64,000 nucleotides of DNA from Shewanella sp. ANA-3 (GTDB lineage Bacteria; Pseudomonadota; Gammaproteobacteria; Enterobacterales; Shewanellaceae). Location: positions 2,852,001 to 2,916,000 of the forward strand of contig NC_008577.1 of assembly GCF_000203935.1 (NCBI RefSeq), written 5' to 3'. The notes beneath the pieces are model-generated. The model searched no databases, was not told the origin of the DNA, and saw only the letters and a list, made by a program, of their open reading frames with translations. Below are positions 36,107 to 44,972 of the stretch, piece after piece. The position numbers and the translations under genes were made by a program. The stretch's first letter is position 1. Every line of letters begins with the position of its first letter.

Positions 36107-36796
36107 CTAGGCCACCTTTTGAACCATCGCCTGTGTGGCCATCGTTTCAGCGGATTGTACCGCAGCAGGCTCGGGTTCGATCGGAAAAGCCTGCACCACA
36201 AAACGCAGTTCCGCCCCACCTTGCAACGCATCGAAGGGATAGCAAGTGATCAAGGTTAAACGATTATCCTCACTTGGCGCCATCAACTCAGTTTGCGATT
36301 CGTGCACCACTTCGGTCGCGACTACTTGGTAAACAATTTCTTTGCCCGTCGCGGTTTGCAGCGCCAAGCGGCGTCCAACACTGATGCCATTTAACATCGC
36401 AAAATGCGTATCCCTGTGCCCTGCAATCACAGTATTACCTTGCGCGCCAGCGGGGGCACTCGATAACACTAAGGCTGGCCCGAAGGCCAAATTACGACCT
36501 GATGCGCCCGCCAGCACATATAAGCTGTCGTTGGATGCCGGACCATCGAAGTGATTCGGTCTTTTGGCCTGCTCGATGGAGAGCTTAGCCACGGGATAGG
36601 TATCGGCCCAGGACCAAGGCTTATGGGATTGACCATCGATTAAGGTTTTAGCCCAGGCTTGTTCAATCAAATATTGGGCAAAGTGTGCTTTCGCTTGCAT
36701 ATAGAATCCTTTTCCAAACAACGTGATGCCGAGTAATACCAATCCCACCAGCAATCCTATTTGTATCTGTTGAGTCATGCGCCTACTCATGGACAT
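36107..36796 (-). CDS. class GN (proteobacterial) sortase
   Basis: The 229-residue transpeptidase has one N-terminal membrane segment (about 13-33) and the sortase fold. Catalytic residues are His127 in AGHRDTHF, Cys185 in LITCYPF and Arg198 in ELRFVV. Sortases cut LPxTG-type sorting signals and anchor the protein. This class is found in marine and aquatic Gram-negatives and is always paired with one target. Its gene begins three bases after the stop of that target, so the two are coupled. An internal Met at 36778 is an alternative start. Confidence 0.93.
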   Translation of the reverse strand: MSMSRRMTQQIQIGLLVGLVLLGITLFGKGFYMQAKAHFAQYLIEQAWAKTLIDGQSHKPWSWADTYPVAKLSIEQAKRPNHFDGPASNDSLYVLAGASGRNLAFGPALVLSSAPAGAQGNTVIAGHRDTHFAMLNGISVGRRLALQTATGKEIVYQVVATEVVHESQTELMAPSEDNRLTLITCYPFDALQGGAELRFVVQAFPIEPEPAAVQSAETMATQAMVQKVA

Positions 36797-36799
36797 GAC

Positions 36800-39058
36800 T
36801 CAGCCGTTCAGCGCGAATGACAGCGCGCGTTGCTGCCGCTGCTGGCGACGAATCGACAGTGCCAACATCAAGGCAAGCAGTAACACGCTGCCCCCTAAGA
36901 GCATGTCGAAACGGCTCGAGGTCGATGTTTGTGGCAAAACGCCCATTGGCTGCCAACCCAAGGGTAAATGCTGGCGCACCACCGCATCGCGGCTCATGGC
37001 ATTGCTGGCGATAGGGGTTAAATCCACCGCGACCAAGCTGGTATAAGGGCTGACTAAGTGATAGTTGAGCGACAGCGCCGTGACCTGTTGTTTGACCTTG
37101 TCATCGTTAGCGCCGTTTTTACTCAGCTCTAAGGCCGCAATCTGTTTGCGCGCCCAGAGTAAATCGAGTCCCGCTGAGGATTGCGCTACATCAGTTGCGA
37201 CATTGGCTTGCAAAGATAACGACTGTTGCCAGTTTTTATGGCCCTGACGACCGGAGATCACCAGTTCCTGAGGCTCACGAGGATGGCGCTTTAGGCTGAT
37301 CAATACCGGCTCACCACGGTAAAGATCGGGTATAGGTGCGGGCCAGTAATCAGGCACAGAACCATCGTCAAAACGCACCTGCAAATCGGTCAGTACCGGA
37401 TACTGGATTTTGGCTAGCAACTGGCTGATCTTTTGCTCCACTTCATCCACATCACCAATGTAAGTAAAAGTACCGCGCCCAAGTTCAGCCGCACGCTGCA
37501 TAAAATGCGAGTTTGGCGCCGAGCCAATGCCGACGGTAAAAAGACGGTTGTCGCCGATTTGATTGCGGATTAACTCAAATAACGCCGACTCATTGCCGAC
37601 TGAGCCATCAGTCATAAAGATCACTTGTCTTAGCGACTTATCCTCAGCCGACGCTGCGTTAAACGCCTGTCTTGGCAGCGCGGCATTTAAAGCCTGCGCC
37701 ATTTCGGTGCCGCCATCGGCCTGCAAACGATTCACAAACTGACGTGCCATAGCAAGATTACTCGCGGTTGCGGGCAATGGTGTTGGCGATAGTAAAGACA
37801 CATCAGAGTTAAATTCGATAATGTTAAAACTGTCCTGTGGCCTTAAACCGCGCAGCGCATAACGCAGGGCATTTTTCGCCTGAATGATAGAGTCTCCCGC
37901 CATCGACCCCGAAGTATCAATCACTAAAATAAGCTCTCGGGGCAAGTTCAGTTGTTCACTGGCCTCGACTTTGGGCGGCAGGACCATCACTAAGCTGTAG
38001 TTATCTGTATTGCTACTTTTACCAGTTGGACCTGTATCCGCACTCGCATTATCGTCCTGCGACACATGGGTTTTGCCCGCTTGGTTGAATACCCAACCCA
38101 CGGGACTGGTGCCCTGCTTAAGACGCCATTGCAGCACAAAGTCACGATTGGCAGGCACGCGATTAGCCAAGGCCACCGTCAGTTGGCCCTGTTTTTCATC
38201 AATCGTAATGGGATGATACGGACTCACCACGGCGGATTTGTCCACGCCTTCACCGAGTTTGACCTTAATATCGGCCTTGAGTACGGGATCCGCCTCGCTA
38301 TTGGCATCACGGATCGGGGCAATAATCCGGTCGGCATCGAAGACTTGGCTGCTGGTCACGCGCTCACCATTGTTTCCGCCTAGCGTTAAGCCAGGGATAT
38401 AGCGCGGCGCCACCACCAGCGGAAAACGTAGGCTAAAGAGACCATCTTCATAATGAATGGTTTCTTGATAGCTGATTTCGACCACCAACTCCTCATCGGG
38501 AGCGAGGTTAGCGACTTCGGTCGTGAACATATTGGGCCGTTCTTGGCTGACTAGACTGGCACGCTTCCCTTCGGATTTGGCCTGCTCAAAAATCTGTTTT
38601 GCTTGCTGTTTTGGGTGAATTTGGCCTTCGATGATCCGCTCACCAATGTGCAAACGCAGTGAGTCCACAGCCGCCTCATTGGGTAAAGGGAACAGATAAC
38701 GGCCATTGAGGACAAATCCCGTTTGATTACTGAAAACCTGCTTTACGCTCACCCTATTGGTCAGCCCCGAGACCTGCATCGACACTTGCGTGTCCACGGG
38801 TAAGGACGGCATTAAACGGCCGCTGGCGGTTTGATACACCAGCATCCCTTGGGTGACATCGTCGAAACTAAACGCTGGCAATATGCTCGCAGTGTGTTCA
38901 TCGAAGGTCGCGGCAATATTTTGTGGCGCCGATAAGGTGCCCACACTGTTCGGTGAGGCTAACACCGCAAATGGTAGCCCCCAACAAATGGAGGCGCCGA
39001 TCACTAGCATCGCCAGTGTTTGACAAACTTCTTTTACCCTTTTCCCTGTGATCATCAC
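36800..39058 (-). CDS. marine proteobacterial sortase target protein (VIT/VWA)
   Basis: The 752-residue exported protein has a signal peptide, a VIT domain (about 50-180) and a von Willebrand A domain from about 375 with an intact MIDAS (VIDTSGSMAG). Near the C-terminus is a classical sorting signal: LPQTS at 708-712, a hydrophobic helix and a basic tail (RRQQRQQR). It is the dedicated substrate of the adjacent sortase, and its extracellular role is probably metal-dependent adhesion. PdsO is encoded just upstream. The start MMITGKR has a weak ribosome site. Confidence 0.94.
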   Translation of the reverse strand: MMITGKRVKEVCQTLAMLVIGASICWGLPFAVLASPNSVGTLSAPQNIAATFDEHTASILPAFSFDDVTQGMLVYQTASGRLMPSLPVDTQVSMQVSGLTNRVSVKQVFSNQTGFVLNGRYLFPLPNEAAVDSLRLHIGERIIEGQIHPKQQAKQIFEQAKSEGKRASLVSQERPNMFTTEVANLAPDEELVVEISYQETIHYEDGLFSLRFPLVVAPRYIPGLTLGGNNGERVTSSQVFDADRIIAPIRDANSEADPVLKADIKVKLGEGVDKSAVVSPYHPITIDEKQGQLTVALANRVPANRDFVLQWRLKQGTSPVGWVFNQAGKTHVSQDDNASADTGPTGKSSNTDNYSLVMVLPPKVEASEQLNLPRELILVIDTSGSMAGDSIIQAKNALRYALRGLRPQDSFNIIEFNSDVSLLSPTPLPATASNLAMARQFVNRLQADGGTEMAQALNAALPRQAFNAASAEDKSLRQVIFMTDGSVGNESALFELIRNQIGDNRLFTVGIGSAPNSHFMQRAAELGRGTFTYIGDVDEVEQKISQLLAKIQYPVLTDLQVRFDDGSVPDYWPAPIPDLYRGEPVLISLKRHPREPQELVISGRQGHKNWQQSLSLQANVATDVAQSSAGLDLLWARKQIAALELSKNGANDDKVKQQVTALSLNYHLVSPYTSLVAVDLTPIASNAMSRDAVVRQHLPLGWQPMGVLPQTSTSSRFDMLLGGSVLLLALMLALSIRRQQRQQRALSFALNG

Positions 39059-39100
39059 AAAGGCTCCTGATCTTGATTGAATACGATTGATATTGTTGAA

Positions 39101-39895
39101 TTATTCGGTCACGCGGCTCGCCATCAGTCCTTGGTTAGGCTGCATAGTCAGAGTGACTCGGCGATCGAACACATCGGATTCACTATCTTGCTGATCATTG
39201 AGCGGCATTCTGGCGCCGAAGGCTTGGGTGGTGATCCGCTCGGGGGCTACGCCTTGCTTAATCAAGTAGCCCCGCACTTCTAACAAACGTTGCTCCGAGA
39301 GCGCTTGGTTGTAGGCCAGATCACCGCGACGGTCGGCATAACCTTTCAGCTCGAGATTGGACTCGCTCGAGCGCTTCATCACCTTGGCGACATTGTCTAA
39401 TTGGGGCAAAAAATGGCTTTCAAGCTCCGACGAGCCTGTACGGAACTGCACATTCATGCCCAGCGCCAACTCACTTAACAGTTGTTGTTGCTCGGCGAGC
39501 AGTTCATCGAGTTGCTTTTGGGTTGAGGCGTATTCGGCAGCGCGTTGCTCGCTGGCCTGTTGTTTGGCCGATATGCTCGCCAGTTGTTGGCGCTGCAAGG
39601 CAATATGCTGTTGCTGGGTTTTAACCGTGTCGGTATCGGAGACCGATTGGCCAATTAAGGTGCCGGTAAATCCACCGATAATGGCGCCAACAGGCCCGCC
39701 CACTAGGGCGCCAAGTAACGCTCCGCCGCCAAGACCTATCAGCGCTTCACCATCATCCTCATCTTGCTCAAGCATCTCAGTCTGTGGCTCTGAGAGCACG
39801 GGTTGATTTTGCAAGGAAACCCTTGCCGATACGCTAGCGATGGGCGCGGCGAATACACTCAGTACCAAGATATTAATCAGCGTCTTTTTCATCAT
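39101..39895 (-). CDS. pdsO: sortase-associated OmpA-like protein PdsO
   Basis: The 264-residue protein has a signal peptide, a glycine-zipper segment at about 52-90 (GLGGGALLGALVGGPVGAII), a coiled-coil region and a C-terminal OmpA-like peptidoglycan-binding domain (from about 145; LELKGYADRRGDLAYNQALSEQR). In the dedicated sortase system PdsO is the accessory envelope protein. It leads the three-gene minus-strand operon, divergent from the pdsRS genes. Confidence 0.93.
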   Translation of the reverse strand: MMKKTLINILVLSVFAAPIASVSARVSLQNQPVLSEPQTEMLEQDEDDGEALIGLGGGALLGALVGGPVGAIIGGFTGTLIGQSVSDTDTVKTQQQHIALQRQQLASISAKQQASEQRAAEYASTQKQLDELLAEQQQLLSELALGMNVQFRTGSSELESHFLPQLDNVAKVMKRSSESNLELKGYADRRGDLAYNQALSEQRLLEVRGYLIKQGVAPERITTQAFGARMPLNDQQDSESDVFDRRVTLTMQPNQGLMASRVTE

Positions 39896-40126
39896 CTCAT
39901 TCCTTTTGATTTGTGCTGCGCTTACCCGCCTAAGTCATTAGCGCGGCGGGTAAAACGGAATGAGCTTATTAAACACAAGCGCCATGGCATAAGCGGGGAT
40001 GGAAAATGGCAATGCGACTATCAATTGTGGCAACAAAATGGCAATTGCATTTGGGAGCTTTTCTCAGAAATAAATTCCTGTATAGTCACGAAAACTTATC
40101 CCCAGCAGTCAATAGGAAGATGGCTA
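39896..40126. promoter_or_regulatory. divergent regulatory region pdsO/pdsR
   Basis: This 231-base spacer carries promoters for both arms of the sortase system and is the likely PdsR target. Repeats such as CAATTGTGGCAACAAAATGGCAATTG around 40021-40046 (CAATTG arms) could be binding sites. Confidence 0.4.
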
Positions 40127-40819
40127 ATGAAACGTATCGCCATTGTGGAAGATGAAGCGGCCATTCGCGAAAATTACAAGGATGTGTTGCAGCAACACGG
40201 TTACAGTGTGCAAACCTATGCCGACAGGCCATCGGCCATGTTGGCGTTTAATACCCGTCTGCCGGATTTAGCCATTATCGATATCGGCCTTGGCAATGAG
40301 ATTGACGGCGGTTTTATGCTGTGTCAGTCCCTGCGCGCCATGTCGAGCACTTTGCCGATCATCTTCTTAACCGCGCGGGATAGCGATTTTGATACTGTGT
40401 GCGGCCTGCGTTTAGGCGCCGATGATTACCTGAGCAAAGAAGTGAGCTTCCCCCATTTGACCGCGCGTTTAGCCGCACTGTTTCGCCGCTCTGAGCTAGC
40501 CACCAGCCAAACGCCGCAGGAAAATTTACTGGAGCGCGGACCGCTCACCATCGACGCCAATCGGATGCAGGTTTCTTGGAACCAGATCCCGATTGAACTC
40601 ACAGTCACCGAGTTTTGGATGGTGCACGCCCTTGCCAAGCACCCGGGGCACGTCCGTAGCCGCCATGAGCTAATGCAAGAGGCGAAGATTTTTGTCGATG
40701 ACAGCACTATTACTTCCCATGTGAAGCGAATCCGTAAGAAATTTATGGCCGCCGCGCCCGAATTTGATTGTATTGATACCGTTTATGGCATGGGCTATCG
40801 CTGGGACAGCCTAGCCTAA
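40127..40819 (+). CDS. pdsR: sortase-system response regulator PdsR
   Basis: The 230-residue OmpR-type regulator has a receiver domain with phospho-acceptor Asp52 (LAIIDIGLG) and Lys in SKEVSFP, and a winged-helix DNA-binding domain (about 135-228, SRHELMQEAK, TSHVKRIRKKF, YGMGYRW). It is the dedicated two-component regulator of the proteobacterial sortase system. I use the ATG at 40127 with AGGA upstream. The kinase gene pdsS follows 32 bases after the stop. Confidence 0.93.
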   Translation: MKRIAIVEDEAAIRENYKDVLQQHGYSVQTYADRPSAMLAFNTRLPDLAIIDIGLGNEIDGGFMLCQSLRAMSSTLPIIFLTARDSDFDTVCGLRLGADDYLSKEVSFPHLTARLAALFRRSELATSQTPQENLLERGPLTIDANRMQVSWNQIPIELTVTEFWMVHALAKHPGHVRSRHELMQEAKIFVDDSTITSHVKRIRKKFMAAAPEFDCIDTVYGMGYRWDSLA

Positions 40820-40851
40820 ACCATGCAAAGTAGCAGATTAGCCAGCATTCT

Positions 40852-43011
40852 ATGACACGTTTTCCCTTCGGTCTTCGCACTAAAGTTATTGGCCTCAGCC
40901 TGTTTTTACTCTGCCTACCTTGGCTGGGGTACCAATATGTGTGGGAGATGGAAAAATACCTGCGCCACGGTCAGGAACGCACCTTAGAGGGCACCACTCA
41001 AGCCTTAGCGACCGCCTTACATGAGCGGCCCAAGCTGTTCGACGGTCAGGCCAGCTTTTTAAAGCAGGTTGAAAAGAGTCGCGATCTCTATGCTTACCCC
41101 CTCGCAGGTGCGATCCTGCTCGATGGCAAACTCAATGAATGGCAGGAATATCAGCACAGATTTATCCAGTACGGTGAGGCGAATCTCATCATGCGTGCCG
41201 ATCCCAGTACGCCGCTCACCTTGAGTTTTACCCATATGGTGGGTCAGTACGATGGTTATCTGTATGCCTTTTTTCAGGTGGTCGATCCCAATGTGGTGTT
41301 TCGGGGAAAGAATGCCTTAAGCGTCGATAGAAACGATCACCTGTCGATTGCGACCCTTGCCCCCGACAATAAATTTAAACGCTATATCGTGGCTACGACC
41401 CAGCCAGGCTGGATCAGTGCCTTCGAACTGCCCGCCAATCCTAAACAAACCGTGCCCGTGACACCCGAAGTCCGGATTCAAGGACAATGGGCCACCACGG
41501 ATGTGGGCTACAATATCGAACTGCGGATCCCCTTAGACATGGTGGGCAGTAAACTGGGATTTGCAATTTCCGATGTCAACGACAGCAAGTACCGCGATAT
41601 CACTGCGGTTGTCGGCACCTCCGCCTTAGATACCGTCGATAAACTGGGTACAGTATTAGTGCCATCACCCGAAATTGAAAATATTATCAAAGGGATGAGC
41701 CACTATAGCTCACGGATTTGGGTGGTCGATAAACACGGGCGTGTGCTCGCGAAGTCTGGCGATATCCGTGACAGCAACAGTGTGTGGACGCGCACCCTCG
41801 ATGATGAAAACAGCAATTCTATGTGGCAACGTTTTCAGCGCGACTACCTACACCCGCTCTACTATAAAATCCTCACTAAACCACCTAAGGATTTTATCGA
41901 TTCCCTGCAAGATTCGACTGAGCTCGACGGCAGCCATATTCAAAAGGCACTTGCGGGACAACAAAGCTCGACCTGGCGACTGACCCCAGACAATAAGGCT
42001 GTGGTGCTGGCGGCCGCAAGCCCCATTTGGATTGATAACAATGTGATGGGCGCCGTGGTGGCCGAAGAAACCACCCACGGTATTCGCACCCTGCGTAACC
42101 GTGCGCTGGAAAAACTGTTTAACGTGATCCTGACCATTATGAGCATGGGCACCTTAGCGCTGTTTTTCTTCGCCTCGAGCATTTCTAATCGTATCCGCAA
42201 ACTGCGCGATGAAGCCGAGAATGCTATCGACAGCCAAGGTCGTGTGCGTAACCATTTAAAACCCTCTAAGGCGCGGGACGAGATTGGCGACTTATCACGC
42301 AGCTTTGCCAGTATTGTCGGCCGTTTGGGTCAATACACCCATTATCTAGAGAATATGTCGTCGCGCCTGTCCCATGAATTACGCACGCCGGTGGCAGTAG
42401 TGCGCTCCTCGTTAGAACACTTAAATTTACAAACCTTAGATAAAGACACGCAAAAGTACGTCGACCGCGCCCAAGAAGGGGTGAGCCGATTAAGCATGAT
42501 TTTGAACAATATGAGTGAGGCAACGCGCCTCGAGCAGAGCCTCACTCAGGCCGATGTGGCTAAGTTCCCGCTATCCCAAGTGGTGAGCGGCTGTATGCAA
42601 GGTTATCAAATGACCTACCCTGAGCAGCAGTTTAGCGTCAAAGTGCCCGAGCAGCCGTTGATGATGCAGGGCGTACCCGAATACATCGCCCAATTGATGG
42701 ACAAACTTATCGCCAACGCCATCGAGTTTTGTCATCAAGGCAGTGCGATCGAAGTGACCCTCACCCAAGTTGGCAAACAAGCTACTTTGCTTATCAGCAA
42801 CTTAGGGCCACAGTTGCCAGTGGATATGTCGGAGCAGATCTTCGACTCCATGGTTTCGGTGCGGATCAATCAAGCCCAAGACAAACCTCACCTCGGGTTA
42901 GGTTTGTATATTGCGAGGCTCGTGACCGAGTTCCACCAGGGTAAAATTTTGGCCCGCAACCGCAGCGAAAACGATGGGGTCGATATACTGGTCACCCTGC
43001 CGCTGAGCTAA
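40852..43011 (+). CDS. pdsS: sortase-system sensor histidine kinase PdsS
   Basis: The 719-residue membrane kinase has an N-terminal membrane segment, a large periplasmic region (about 35-425), a second membrane segment, HAMP, HisKA with phospho-His508 (LSHELRTP) and an HATPase domain with LIANAIEFC and GLGLYIARLV. It is the dedicated partner of PdsR. It probably senses the state of the sorted protein or of the cell surface, though the signal is not known. Confidence 0.93.
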   Translation: MTRFPFGLRTKVIGLSLFLLCLPWLGYQYVWEMEKYLRHGQERTLEGTTQALATALHERPKLFDGQASFLKQVEKSRDLYAYPLAGAILLDGKLNEWQEYQHRFIQYGEANLIMRADPSTPLTLSFTHMVGQYDGYLYAFFQVVDPNVVFRGKNALSVDRNDHLSIATLAPDNKFKRYIVATTQPGWISAFELPANPKQTVPVTPEVRIQGQWATTDVGYNIELRIPLDMVGSKLGFAISDVNDSKYRDITAVVGTSALDTVDKLGTVLVPSPEIENIIKGMSHYSSRIWVVDKHGRVLAKSGDIRDSNSVWTRTLDDENSNSMWQRFQRDYLHPLYYKILTKPPKDFIDSLQDSTELDGSHIQKALAGQQSSTWRLTPDNKAVVLAAASPIWIDNNVMGAVVAEETTHGIRTLRNRALEKLFNVILTIMSMGTLALFFFASSISNRIRKLRDEAENAIDSQGRVRNHLKPSKARDEIGDLSRSFASIVGRLGQYTHYLENMSSRLSHELRTPVAVVRSSLEHLNLQTLDKDTQKYVDRAQEGVSRLSMILNNMSEATRLEQSLTQADVAKFPLSQVVSGCMQGYQMTYPEQQFSVKVPEQPLMMQGVPEYIAQLMDKLIANAIEFCHQGSAIEVTLTQVGKQATLLISNLGPQLPVDMSEQIFDSMVSVRINQAQDKPHLGLGLYIARLVTEFHQGKILARNRSENDGVDILVTLPLS

Positions 43012-43135
43012 TCCACGCTCTGCAACTTGAGGCAAACTCATCTGTTTGCCTCCTGCCATTTTCACGGGCAGATGCTAAGATGACGGCCATCACAATGGAT
43101 AACAACATAAAAACTGACTCGCCAAGGTAAGCCCT

Positions 43136-44335
43136 ATGACAGATAAACATCAGCTAGCCACCCAAATCGTCAGCGTCGGTCGAGATAAAAAATGGACCAA
43201 GGGCGTGATTAACCCGCCCGTATTTCGCGCATCCACTATCGTCTTCGACACCATGGAAGACATGCGTCACGCCGCTAAAAACAAAACCAATGGCGAAATG
43301 TTTTATGGCCGCCGCGGCACCCCAACCCATTTTGCGTTTCAGGCGGCGATCAGTGAGCTCGAAGGTGGCGCAGGTACGGCGCTTTATCCCTCGGGTGCGG
43401 CAGCGATTAGCGCGGCTTTGTTATCGTTTTTACAGGCGGGCGATCACCTCTTGATGGTCGACAGTGTTTACGAGCCAACGCGAGATCTCTGTAGCCATAT
43501 TCTGGCGGGCTTTAATATTGAGACCACCTATTACGATCCGCTAATTGGTGAAGGCATCCGCGAGCTTATTCGCCCCAATACTAAGGTGCTATTTTTAGAG
43601 TCTCCCGGCTCCATCACCATGGAAGTGCAGGACGTCCCAACCCTATGCCGTATCGCCCATGAACATGGATTGGTGACTATTCTCGACAACACTTGGGCGT
43701 CGCCAATCAATAGCAAGCCCTTCGAGATGGGTGTCGATGTGTCGATTCAAGCCGCGACCAAATATATCGTCGGTCACTCTGATGTGATGATAGGCACCGC
43801 GACCGCCAACGAGAAGCACTGGCCGCAGCTGCGTGAGCGCAGTTATTTATTGGGGCAAACCACCTCCCCCGACGATGTGTATCTCGCTACGCGCGGATTA
43901 CGCACCCTAGGCGTGCGCATGGCGCAGCATGAGAAAAATGCCCTTAAAGTAGCTAACTGGTTGAAAACGCGCCCCGAGGTTGATCATTTACGTCACCCCG
44001 CCTTTGATACCTGCCCTGGACATGAATTCTTTAAACGCGACTTTAGCGCCGCCAACGGCCTGTTCTCCTTCGTGTTAAAGCAAGGGGATCAAGAAGCGGT
44101 CACCGCCCTCGTTGAAAATATGCAGCATTTTAAAATGGGGTTTTCGTGGGGCGGTTATGAGAGTCTGATCCTAGGGATTTTCGGGATTGAAAAAATCCGC
44201 AGTGCCACTCAGTGGGATGCACGCAAGCCGTTGATCCGTGTGCATATTGGCCTAGAAGATCCCGATGATTTAATTGCCGATCTCAGCGCGGGCTTTGAGC
44301 GCTTTAATGCCGTACTCGCCACCAAGGCCAAATAA
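43136..44335 (+). CDS. metC: cystathionine beta-lyase
   Basis: The 399-residue PLP enzyme converts cystathionine to homocysteine in methionine synthesis. The PLP lysine is in QAATKYIVGHSD, and ALYPSGAAAI and YGRRGTPT are family motifs. The length is right for MetC. A MetJ box was not recognised. It is a single gene with a terminator. Confidence 0.94.
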   Translation: MTDKHQLATQIVSVGRDKKWTKGVINPPVFRASTIVFDTMEDMRHAAKNKTNGEMFYGRRGTPTHFAFQAAISELEGGAGTALYPSGAAAISAALLSFLQAGDHLLMVDSVYEPTRDLCSHILAGFNIETTYYDPLIGEGIRELIRPNTKVLFLESPGSITMEVQDVPTLCRIAHEHGLVTILDNTWASPINSKPFEMGVDVSIQAATKYIVGHSDVMIGTATANEKHWPQLRERSYLLGQTTSPDDVYLATRGLRTLGVRMAQHEKNALKVANWLKTRPEVDHLRHPAFDTCPGHEFFKRDFSAANGLFSFVLKQGDQEAVTALVENMQHFKMGFSWGGYESLILGIFGIEKIRSATQWDARKPLIRVHIGLEDPDDLIADLSAGFERFNAVLATKAK

Positions 44336-44364
44336 AGCTTAAACAACTTATATGTTAAACAACG

Positions 44365-44390
44365 AAGGCGGGAACTCTCCCGCCTTTATT
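44365..44390 (+). terminator. metC terminator
   Basis: AAGGCGGG-AACT-CTCCCGCCTT is followed by TATTTT. Confidence 0.8.
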
Positions 44391-44447
44391 TTGCCCCGCC
44401 TTCTTTGTGCCCCGCCATCGTATTACTTCGGCTTCAATTCACCTTTG

Positions 44448-44945
44448 CTATTTTGGCTGAGCCCCGCTGACAGCGGGGTCAATCCACGCCTGTGAGCCGT
44501 ACAAAGGCACGGTCGATAAGGCATGTTTGTGGCTACCATTAGTCTCTTTAGTCGAATAGGACAAATACAGCAAGGTTTGATTGGGCGCATCGTAAATTCG
44601 GCGCACTTTTAAGCTCTTAAATAAAATACTTAAAGATTCGGTAAAGACCACTTCGCCGTGTTTGCTCTTATCGATGTTGGCGATATCGGCGGCGGAAATC
44701 GGCCCCGTTTGACGACAACTTATGCCCATATCCGAAGGATCGGCAAAATCGAGGTTCGCTTCGATACGGCTAATATGGCAGGTCACTCCTGGGATTTTGG
44801 GGTCCTGCTTGGCATCGATAATCACATCCTTAGTGGTAAATAACCCAAGGCTCACTTTACCGACATCATCGCCACAGCCCGTGAGTACCATCCCCGCCAG
44901 CGTCACGGCCAGCAAAGACATCAAAGCCTTATTGACTCTTTTCAT
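44448..44945 (-). CDS. creA: CreA family lipoprotein
   Basis: The 165-residue protein is a lipoprotein (lipobox LTGC) with the CreA domain: KDVIIDAKQDPKIPGVTCHIS, MGISCRQTGPIS and RIYDAPNQTLLYLSYSTK. Its function is unknown; the family is periplasmic. I begin at MKRVNK (44945), because AAGGAT sits seven bases upstream. A start seven codons earlier is possible. It is 7-28 bases after yegD on the same strand. Confidence 0.9.
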   Translation of the reverse strand: MKRVNKALMSLLAVTLAGMVLTGCGDDVGKVSLGLFTTKDVIIDAKQDPKIPGVTCHISRIEANLDFADPSDMGISCRQTGPISAADIANIDKSKHGEVVFTESLSILFKSLKVRRIYDAPNQTLLYLSYSTKETNGSHKHALSTVPLYGSQAWIDPAVSGAQPK

Positions 44946-44972
44946 CTGTTTATCCTTATTCATCATCCTTCC

